From an uncultured bacterium (GTDB lineage Bacteria > Desulfobacterota > WTBG01): a stretch of 7,040 nt of DNA. The notes under the pieces were generated by a model, which ran no database searches, had not been told where the DNA came from, and saw nothing but the letters and a program-made list of their open reading frames with translations. The DNA lies in the NCBI GenBank assembly GCA_938024025.1, contig CALJBY010000156.1, positions 1 through 7,040 of the forward strand, written 5' to 3'. This document shows, piece after piece, positions 1-4,221 of this stretch (position 1 is the stretch's first letter; every line of letters starts with the position of its first letter). The position numbers and the translations under genes were made by a program.

Positions 1-344
1 CCCCAGGTCATCATATTATGACAACTTATAGGGCAAATATATCACAAGAAGGGAAATATATCTTATGGGGACGAGCTAAAGTATCTGATAAGAGAGATAA
101 TTCGTTTTTTATACAGATGAGCGATGGCTTGGACAATTTATGGGAGATAGAAGCAGGTAATTATTGGCATTGGGATAAAGTTAATAATAAATATGTTGCA
201 GATCCGGTTAAATTTGACTTAATCGAAGGAGTTCATACGATAAAAGTTAAATTAAGGGAAGACGGAACGAAGCTCGATAAACTGCTTTTAACCAATGACA
301 TAGGTTTTGTTCCACGTGGTGAGGGAGGTGTATCTGAAAAATAA
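1..344 (+). CDS. C-terminal part of a larger protein with a carbohydrate-binding-like beta domain (5' end outside window)
   Basis: The frame is open to the left edge (the codons before the first ATG at 18 read P-G-H-H-I), and no ribosome site precedes that ATG. I therefore read this as the tail of a longer protein, not a 108-residue gene. The visible residues have a pattern I associate with CBM6-like or related jelly-roll modules in secreted proteins: YILWGRAKVS, then DNSFFIQMSDG, then a Trp-rich strand WEIEAGNYWHWDKV, then EGVHTIKVKLREDGTKLDKLLLTND near the end. The G-x-H-T-I-K-V-x-x-R-E-D-G-T-K-L-D run is the most characteristic part. Family knowledge suggests binding of sugar or another extracellular ligand; the catalytic or structural part would lie upstream. 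It is AT-rich (63 of 180 bases G/C in 61-240, against 56 of 120 in 1861-1980 of the amidohydrolase gene). Function of the whole protein unknown. Confidence 0.7.
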   Translation, partial: PGHHIMTTYRANISQEGKYILWGRAKVSDKRDNSFFIQMSDGLDNLWEIEAGNYWHWDKVNNKYVADPVKFDLIEGVHTIKVKLREDGTKLDKLLLTNDIGFVPRGEGGVSEK

Positions 345-345
345 A

Positions 346-372
346 GTACTGCTGTTGACAATTAAGCAGTGC
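346..372 (+). other. Hairpin just downstream of the first gene
   Basis: GTACTGCT (346-353) pairs with AGCAGTGC (365-372) around an 11-base loop, with one G-T wobble. It starts two bases after the stop codon at 344, where a terminator would be expected, but only AT-rich sequence and no T-run follows. It could be an mRNA 3'-end stabilising structure or a weak terminator. Confidence 0.3.
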
Positions 373-453
373 CATGAAACTTTATTATGAATACTACCCC
401 AACATATGAGGCACAAAAATCGAGTGAAAAACTTGAACATTTACCAAATAGTA

Positions 454-482
454 TGCAGTCGGCTACGAACCAGCCGACTGTA
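454..482. repeat. Perfect GC-rich inverted repeat between convergent genes
   Basis: CAGTCGGCT (456-464) and AGCCGACTG (472-480) are exact reverse complements around the 7-base loop ACGAACC. T454 and A482 add an outer pair across a G-T wobble. It is the strongest hairpin in the gap between the first gene and the convergent amidohydrolase gene. No T-run follows on either strand, so it is not a standard intrinsic terminator. It may still act as a two-way transcript-end structure; this is inference. Confidence 0.45.
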
Positions 483-613
483 ACATTCCAACTGTATTGT
501 GGAATTTTGTTGGGAATCAACTATAATATTGAATTGCATGAGAGCAGCATGCTTATAAAAGAACAGTTTTTGTGAGGATCTCTATTCATGATCAAAACCC
601 AGGAGCAATTCGG

Positions 614-2431
614 TCAGTCGGTGTTGTTCCTTTTAAAAACCACCTTACCTCCAACTATTGTATAATCAACCTTTGTTTTCATGATATTTTCTTCAGGGAT
701 GGTCATCAGATCCTGGTTTATAATAACAACATCCCCTAGGTAATCCTTTTTGATCATGCCCTTTCTGTCCTCCATGAATTGGGCATATGCCCCCCCAAGG
801 GTATAGAGTTCAATGGCTTCTTCTATGGTCAGTTTCTGCTCCGGGAACCAGCCATCACCTTCCTCTCCCATACGGTCTTTGCGGGTAACGGCTGCATATA
901 ATCCTTCCATTGGATCTAGTGGTTCAACAGGAAGATCGGTTCCAAAAGCAATCGTTGCATCTGCATCCAATAAACTCCTCCAGGCATATGCATACTTGCT
1001 TCTCTCCTTACCTATCCGTTTTTCACAAAACCGTTTATCTGTTATGCAGTGTGTTGGTTGCATGGAAGCAATGACATCCAGTTCCGCAAACCTGGGAATG
1101 TCTTCTTCAATAAGAATCTGAGCATGTTCACTGCGGTGCCGGCTATCCCTCCAGCCGTTTACCTCGGCTGCTTTTTCAAAAGCATTCAGAATCCAGGTAT
1201 TGGCCTTAGGACCAATGGCATGTATTCCGATCTGGAATCCCATACTATCGCATGTCACTACTTTCTGTTCCAGCTCTTCATAGGGCATCTTAGGTAAACC
1301 CGTATTATCCGGGTCATCGATGAACGGTTCATAAACCATCATGGTAGCTGAACCCAGTGTCCCATCGATAGATCCTTTTAGGAATCCAAACCGGATCCAG
1401 TTTCCTTCGGGTGGATATTTCTTTCTCAACTCATCGTATTTTTCCAGGGCTTTTTTATCGTTAGTAAGCAGACCGGCAACATCCATCCGGCAAGTGAGCA
1501 TTCCCTGATCCAACCATTCCTGGTAAAATTCAGCATTACCTCCTGCCGGATGTTGAATACTTGTCACACCAAGTTCTGCAGCCATTCTAAATGCTGCCTT
1601 CCAACCTTCGATAAGACGTTGCTCATTCTCTTCAGGAGTTCTTTCAACCGGTATTTCCCCGGTTATAATCAACTCCTTTGCAGATTCCTTGAGTATACCT
1701 GTAGGCTCTCCTGTTACGCTATCTCTCTGAATCTCTCCGCCATACGGATCGGGTGTATCCCTAGTTATCTCCGAACTCCTTAATACATAACTGTTAACCA
1801 GTACCGAGTGGTAATCTGCCCGAAACAGTAACACCGGGTTATCAGGAGAGACAGGATCGATCAACTCTTTGGTTGGCCACTTTTTATCGGTAAACATCTC
1901 ATGCTCCCAGTTACCACCCCTGATAACCTCTCCGGGTTGGGATAGGGCTACCTTTTCCCTCACCTTTTCTGTAATGATACTCGGATCGGTGATATACCTG
2001 AGTTCAATAAAATCAAGGTCAATGGATGAAAAATGCGCATGAGCATCATTGAATCCGGGTATGACAAGCCTCCCTCCGGCATCGATAACTTCCGTCTCCC
2101 CTTCCTGAATGTACTTTGCAATTTCCATGTCGGAAGTTACATCTACAATAAACTCTCCAACAAACGCAACGGCTTCGGCTTCTGGATTTTCCTTATCAAC
2201 CGTAAAAACTTTCCCATTCTTGATTACAAGATCAGCGGGTCCACTCTCCGGGTATGGAACACATCCTAAAATCACTAAAAGCATAAAAATAACGATATTA
2301 AAATAAATGAGAGACTGCATTCTTTTCAAATTGTAAATTCCTTTTACAGCAACTGTCCAGCAAACAGTCAACACCAATGACGCCAGCCATGTCAAACTTT
2401 TACTCAGCTTTGTACAAAACAGATATTCCAT
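614..2431 (-). CDS. YtcJ-like metal-dependent amidohydrolase, membrane-attached or lipoprotein
   Basis: Amidohydrolase-superfamily enzyme of the YtcJ/Amidohydro_3 type, which hydrolyses C-N bonds with a metal centre; the substrate cannot be read from sequence. In the 605-residue form the beta-sandwich start ADLVIKNGKVFTVD is followed by FNDAHAHF with the HxH metal pair H131/H133, the FLKGSIDGTLGSATMM segment (K352), IHAIG (H404), RSEHAQ (H436) and FGTDLPVEPLDP (D499), all in family order. The usual IGD after H404 reads IGP. I chose the ATG at 2431 because AAAGGAGG lies 8 bases upstream. A second in-frame start, TTG at 2329, has AAGGA 9 bases upstream and gives a textbook lipoprotein signal: MKRMQSLIYF, a hydrophobic core, then VILGC (C57). 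With the long start there are two hydrophobic segments (about residues 11-29 and 41-56). A GTG at 2473 is possible but lies inside the leader hairpin. Family is secure; true N-terminus is not. Confidence 0.9.
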   Translation of the reverse strand: MEYLFCTKLSKSLTWLASLVLTVCWTVAVKGIYNLKRMQSLIYFNIVIFMLLVILGCVPYPESGPADLVIKNGKVFTVDKENPEAEAVAFVGEFIVDVTSDMEIAKYIQEGETEVIDAGGRLVIPGFNDAHAHFSSIDLDFIELRYITDPSIITEKVREKVALSQPGEVIRGGNWEHEMFTDKKWPTKELIDPVSPDNPVLLFRADYHSVLVNSYVLRSSEITRDTPDPYGGEIQRDSVTGEPTGILKESAKELIITGEIPVERTPEENEQRLIEGWKAAFRMAAELGVTSIQHPAGGNAEFYQEWLDQGMLTCRMDVAGLLTNDKKALEKYDELRKKYPPEGNWIRFGFLKGSIDGTLGSATMMVYEPFIDDPDNTGLPKMPYEELEQKVVTCDSMGFQIGIHAIGPKANTWILNAFEKAAEVNGWRDSRHRSEHAQILIEEDIPRFAELDVIASMQPTHCITDKRFCEKRIGKERSKYAYAWRSLLDADATIAFGTDLPVEPLDPMEGLYAAVTRKDRMGEEGDGWFPEQKLTIEEAIELYTLGGAYAQFMEDRKGMIKKDYLGDVVIINQDLMTIPEENIMKTKVDYTIVGGKVVFKRNNTD

Positions 2432-2439
2432 CTCTACTC

Positions 2440-2447
2440 CCTCCTTT
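2440..2447 (-). promoter_or_regulatory. Strong ribosome binding site deciding the amidohydrolase start
   Basis: AAAGGAGG on the minus strand, 8 bases before the ATG at 2431. It favours this start over the GTG at 2473, and competes with the weaker AAGGA (2343-2339) in front of the TTG at 2329 that would give a classic lipoprotein signal. Confidence 0.7.
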
Positions 2448-2462
2448 GTTTGGAAACAAAAC

Positions 2463-2502
2463 ACCCCACTCACTCAGAATTTCTGTCCGAGATAAGCAGG
2501 GT
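2463..2502 (-). promoter_or_regulatory. Leader hairpin of the amidohydrolase gene (shared motif, copy A)
   Basis: Read on the minus strand, ACCCTGC (2502-2496) pairs with GTGGGGT (2469-2463), seven pairs including two G-U wobbles. The 26-base loop contains GGACAGAAAT. A second copy with the same 5' arm and loop motif lies in the leader of the protease-like ORF (3143-3179). In plus-strand RNA the wobbles would become A-C mismatches, so the fold fits minus-strand RNA. It ends 15 bases before the AAAGGAGG ribosome site. A second small inverted repeat, TTTGTTT/AAACAAA at 2445-2460, abuts and partly covers that site. A role in translation control is inferred; I do not recognise a known riboswitch class. 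Confidence 0.45.
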
Positions 2503-2555
2503 TATATCAAAAAGTGGTTTCATTTGAACACCTAGAGTAATATCCAAAGTATGCC

Positions 2556-2589
2556 TTTACATTAGATCAGATTCTTTATCCAATGTAAA
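2556..2589 (-). promoter_or_regulatory. Promoter candidate for the amidohydrolase gene, overlapped by an inverted repeat
   Basis: On the minus strand, TTTACA (2589-2584, -35, 5 of 6) is separated by exactly 17 bases from TCTAAT (2566-2561, -10, 5 of 6). The exact inverted repeat TTTACATT / AATGTAAA (2556-2563 and 2582-2589) covers the -35 on one side and the edge of the -10 on the other, a layout typical of an operator. Transcription would start near 2554, giving a leader of about 120 bases that contains the shared hairpin. Confidence 0.45.
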
Positions 2590-2686
2590 TATCAATATGT
2601 TGTGGTGTCTAGTAAAAGGGAAAAACTTTGACATTTACCAAAAAGTGTTAACTCACCTGCCTCAAAAGATAGTGTCACTTAGAGTT

Positions 2687-2704
2687 GAGACTGTCGAAAA
2701 ACCC
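2687..2704. repeat. Possible insertion-sequence end remnant
   Basis: GAGACTGTCGAAAAACCC resembles terminal inverted repeats of some bacterial insertion sequences as I remember them. No partner end and no transposase is present in the window. It lies about 50 bases past the premature end of the protease-like ORF, where a rearrangement would be expected. Weak call. Confidence 0.15.
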
Positions 2705-2763
2705 TAAAACACCAATTTTTTGCTTTGTAACTATTTGATTTTATTACACCTAATATTAGGGTT
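2700..2763 (-). terminator. Possible terminator of the truncated protease ORF
   Basis: On the minus strand, AACCCTAA (2763-2756, ending at the stop codon) and TTAGGGTT (2707-2700) are exact reverse complements, and the 3' arm runs into TTTTT. The 48-base loop is long for an intrinsic terminator. The perfect palindrome CCTAATATTAGG (2749-2760) overlaps the 5' arm and could fold instead. Confidence 0.25.
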
Positions 2764-3121
2764 GACTAAGAAAGCGTTCACTAGGACATAAATTGAAGTA
2801 CTCCTGCAAAGTTGGAGAATCAAGTTGTACATTGTCGGGATCTGACGTATCAATGTCACCAGGGCGAACAAGAGCGGTTACCGAGTTAGTTGCCACATCA
2901 ACCCAGTAAGTGTCACCCTGGTAAGCATAGACATCCGTACGGTCGTCATCACCGTAGACCACAGATGGTTGATAACAGGCTAAGGGATTATCTTCACAAT
3001 AACTACTAAAGGATTTATCTGGCAAGCAGATAATTAATCCCACTATTGTAACCACAGTAGCAGCTGAAAGTGTAAATAAATGGGCCGATACAAGTAATGA
3101 TTTTATAGCCTGCTTTTTCAT
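2756..3121 (-). pseudogene. Truncated exported trypsin-like serine protease (N-terminal part only)
   Basis: This 121-residue ORF starts at the ATG at 3121, with GGGGGG six bases upstream; an in-frame ATG at 3154 lies within the leader hairpin and is less likely. Residues 1-33 form a lysine-led N-region and a hydrophobic export or anchor segment. The rest resembles the short pre-region of bacterial trypsin-like (S1-type) proteases from family memory: VVYGDDDRTDVYAY (54-67), then VDVATNSVTALV (74-85), then LCPSERFLSQP (111-121). In full-length relatives the last motif is followed by a Cys-Ser-Gly-Phe-Leu strand and the TAGHC catalytic His. Here a stop comes directly after SQP, and I see no such continuation downstream in any minus-strand frame. 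No catalytic residue remains. It keeps a promoter, leader and ribosome site, so it may still be expressed as a small secreted Cys-containing protein (C32, C42, C49, C112). Alternative: an intact small protein of unknown function. Confidence 0.55.
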
Positions 3122-3142
3122 CTCTATCCCCCCAAAAATACC

Positions 3143-3179
3143 AAACCCCGCCATTTCTGTCTGAAAACAAGCAGGGTTT
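3143..3179 (-). promoter_or_regulatory. Leader hairpin of the truncated protease ORF (shared motif, copy B)
   Basis: Read on the minus strand, AAACCCTGC (3179-3171) pairs with GCGGGGTTT (3151-3143), nine pairs with one G-U wobble, around a 19-base loop holding CAGACAGAAAT. The 5' arm and loop motif match copy A at 2463-2502, while the 3' arm differs in a way that keeps pairing (G-C here, G-U there). It lies just before the GGGGGG ribosome site at 3133-3128. Confidence 0.45.
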
Positions 3180-3241
3180 TTATCTACTATCTATATTTCA
3201 CCAATCCCCCTCCAAAAAACCATTTGATAAACTGATACTGT

Positions 3242-3270
3242 ATTGTATTAAATCATATATTGATAATCAA
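3242..3270 (-). promoter_or_regulatory. Promoter candidate for the truncated protease ORF
   Basis: On the minus strand, TTGATT (3270-3265, -35, 4 of 6) is followed after 17 bases by TACAAT (3247-3242, -10, 5 of 6). The -35 sits inside the inverted repeat ATTGAT-A-ATCAAT (3259-3271), a possible binding site. The predicted start near 3235 gives a leader of about 115 bases, close to that predicted for the amidohydrolase gene. Confidence 0.35.
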
Positions 3271-3318
3271 TGCAATTTTTTTATGTGCTTCAAACTAGTG
3301 CATGTATGATGCATGCGG

Positions 3319-3330
3319 CAATCATGATTG
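3319..3330. repeat. Perfect 12-bp palindrome in the divergent region
   Basis: CAATCATGATTG is its own reverse complement. Nearby, ATGATGC (3306-3312) and GCATCAT (3344-3350) form a wider inverted repeat that encloses it. It could be a regulator site, but no promoter I can defend overlaps it. Confidence 0.25.
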
Positions 3331-3378
3331 TGTTTGACATATGGCATCATGTAAATTTCGGCTAAGAGGGTGTTTATT

Positions 3379-3435
3379 ATGACAGAGCGCCGAACAGGAA
3401 CGATCATCACCTGCTGCCCGTACGAATGTTCTTGA
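3379..3435 (+). pseudogene. 18-codon Cys-rich ORF with ribosome site, possibly a relic N-terminus
   Basis: The ATG at 3379 follows AGAGGG (3365-3370) by 8 bases. It encodes MTERRTGTIITCCPYECS and then a TGA stop. The TCCPYEC string recalls the first Cys motif (CPYDCGG-type) of molybdopterin oxidoreductases such as formate dehydrogenase-like proteins; that resemblance is short and from memory. The frame after the TGA shows no continuation of that family, so selenocysteine readthrough is not supported. It may be a leftover gene start, a leader peptide, or chance. The stop overlaps the -35 box of the TetR promoter. Confidence 0.2.
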
Positions 3436-3459
3436 CATTTATGGCCGTTCAGTTATATG
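3432..3459 (+). promoter_or_regulatory. Promoter of the TetR gene and likely of the whole operon
   Basis: A perfect -35 TTGACA (3432-3437) is followed after 16 bases by TATATG (3454-3459) as -10. Transcription would start around 3466, so a TetR start at 3426 is excluded if this promoter is real, and the ATG at 3531 is favoured. The -10 overlaps the palindromic operator at 3456-3471. Confidence 0.55.
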
Positions 3460-3471
3460 AGTATACTCATA
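3456..3471. promoter_or_regulatory. Perfect 16-bp palindrome, likely TetR-family operator
   Basis: TATGAGTATACTCATA is its own reverse complement. It covers the end of the -10 and the predicted start site of the TetR promoter and lies 60 bases before the TetR ATG. Position, length and perfect dyad symmetry fit autorepression by the TetR protein encoded next. I found no second full copy in the window; a partial match (TTGAGTATACCTG, 1688-1700) lies inside the amidohydrolase gene. Confidence 0.6.
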
Positions 3472-3530
3472 AATGTTTAGCCTTTTTTATGTGCCACAGG
3501 GCACGTGATTTTATATCGGTCGGAAACAGT

Positions 3531-4160
3531 ATGAAAAGTGCAGATACCTCCCTTAAACGGCGGGAACGAAAGAAGAAAGCAACGAGAGATGCCATCTTCA
3601 GAGTGGCCCAGAAGCTCTTCAACCAGAAGGGATTCGAAAACACCTCAGTAGAAGACATTACTGAAAAGGTTGACATAGCGCAGAGTACCTTTTTTAACTA
3701 TTTCCCACGAAAAGAAGACATCCTGGTTGAAATTTTCAAAAGAAAACTTCCCTTTTTACGCAAGAAGTGCCAGGAAATTGTTGCACTCGATGAACCGATC
3801 ACCAGAAAGATAAACAAGATTTTTTCAACCACTGCGCGCATCGCTGCACAAAACGAGCATATTACACGAGCAATGATAATCAAAAACTTTTCAAGTTTTT
3901 CCAACAAAGAATACAGTGGTGTTTTTTTTGAGGACTTTAGAAGCTCCCTTTCCCTCATTTTAAAGAAAGGACAGGAGGAAGGGCATATACGCCGGGATGT
4001 GTCTGCACTAAAACTGGCAAATATGCTGGAAGGGGTCTTTACACTTTTTATTATTGACTGTCTTGTAAAAAGGAGTTATAGCATGTCTTCCAAAGAGCTC
4101 TTTCACCGGCTCAACCTCTGTCTGGAAGGAATGATCCAGACAGGTAAAACGAAGGGATAA
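3531..4160 (+). CDS. TetR/AcrR-family transcriptional regulator
   Basis: A 209-residue one-domain-plus-ligand-domain repressor, the usual TetR size. After a basic tail (LKRRERKKKATR), residues 19-65 form the canonical TetR_N helix-turn-helix: DAIFRVAQKLFNQKGFENTS, then VEDITEKVDIAQSTFFNYFP, then RKEDILVEIF. The STFFNYF recognition helix and the following R/K-KED are diagnostic. The rest is a helical ligand-binding and dimer domain, too divergent to name the ligand. The reading frame is open back to 3426, but that would start upstream of the promoter; the ATG at 3531 gives standard length and has GGAAA (3522-3526) as a modest ribosome site. The FAD oxidoreductase gene follows after 61 bases on the same strand, so the protein probably represses both itself and the redox genes through the palindrome at 3456-3471. 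Family is secure; regulon is inferred. Confidence 0.93.
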   Translation: MKSADTSLKRRERKKKATRDAIFRVAQKLFNQKGFENTSVEDITEKVDIAQSTFFNYFPRKEDILVEIFKRKLPFLRKKCQEIVALDEPITRKINKIFSTTARIAAQNEHITRAMIIKNFSSFSNKEYSGVFFEDFRSSLSLILKKGQEEGHIRRDVSALKLANMLEGVFTLFIIDCLVKRSYSMSSKELFHRLNLCLEGMIQTGKTKG

Positions 4161-4221
4161 TTATTTCCCTCTCCCAACAGATGAGAACCCCTTTAGGTTT
4201 AAACATGATTAGGAAAGCACA

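Larger units (their letters stand above)
2432..2755 (-). other. Intergenic region upstream of the amidohydrolase gene (324 bases)
   Basis: No convincing gene. It holds, from left to right, the ribosome site and leader hairpin of the amidohydrolase gene, a promoter candidate overlapped by an inverted repeat (2556-2589), an AT-rich stretch, a possible insertion-sequence end (2687-2704), and a possible terminator for the truncated protease ORF (2700-2763). Confidence 0.6.
3122..3530. other. Divergent intergenic region between the protease-like ORF and the TetR gene (409 bases)
   Basis: Holds the leader hairpin and promoter candidate of the minus-strand ORF, a cluster of short palindromes (3259-3350), an 18-codon ORF with its own ribosome site (3379-3435), and the promoter, palindromic operator and a small leader hairpin (GTGCC/GGCAC, 3491-3504) of the TetR gene. 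Confidence 0.6.

Noticed and set aside
387..575. 62-codon plus-strand ORF in the gap after the first gene
   Set aside because: No ribosome site, low-complexity composition unlike a known protein, and it runs straight through the perfect hairpin at 454-482. Most likely chance.
813..2306. Several plus-strand ORFs of 65-102 codons opposite the amidohydrolase gene
   Set aside because: They are antisense to a gene with a full set of family motifs and show no protein-like features of their own.
3143..3183. Plus-strand intrinsic terminator (AAACCCCGC / GCAGGGTTTTT)
   Set aside because: The T-run is suggestive, but on the plus strand the stem has a C-A mismatch and no plus-strand gene lies upstream to end. 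The minus-strand RNA pairs fully, and a second copy sits in another minus-strand leader.
3191..3205. Four-codon leader ORF (GTG AAA TAT AGA TAG) behind GGAGGGGG on the minus strand
   Set aside because: The purine run is real, but so short an ORF with no repeated or regulatory codons is not enough for a leader peptide.
3259..3271. FNR/CRP-type box (TTGAT....ATCAA)
   Set aside because: The half-sites are separated by one base, not four, so this is not a standard FNR site.
3433..3478. Selenocysteine readthrough of the TGA ending the 18-codon Cys-rich ORF
   Set aside because: The frame after the TGA gives only 15 more codons with no oxidoreductase similarity, and the DNA there is promoter and operator.
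3426..3530. 35-residue N-terminal extension of the TetR protein
   Set aside because: It would start upstream of the promoter and run through the operator. The ATG at 3531 gives the normal family length.
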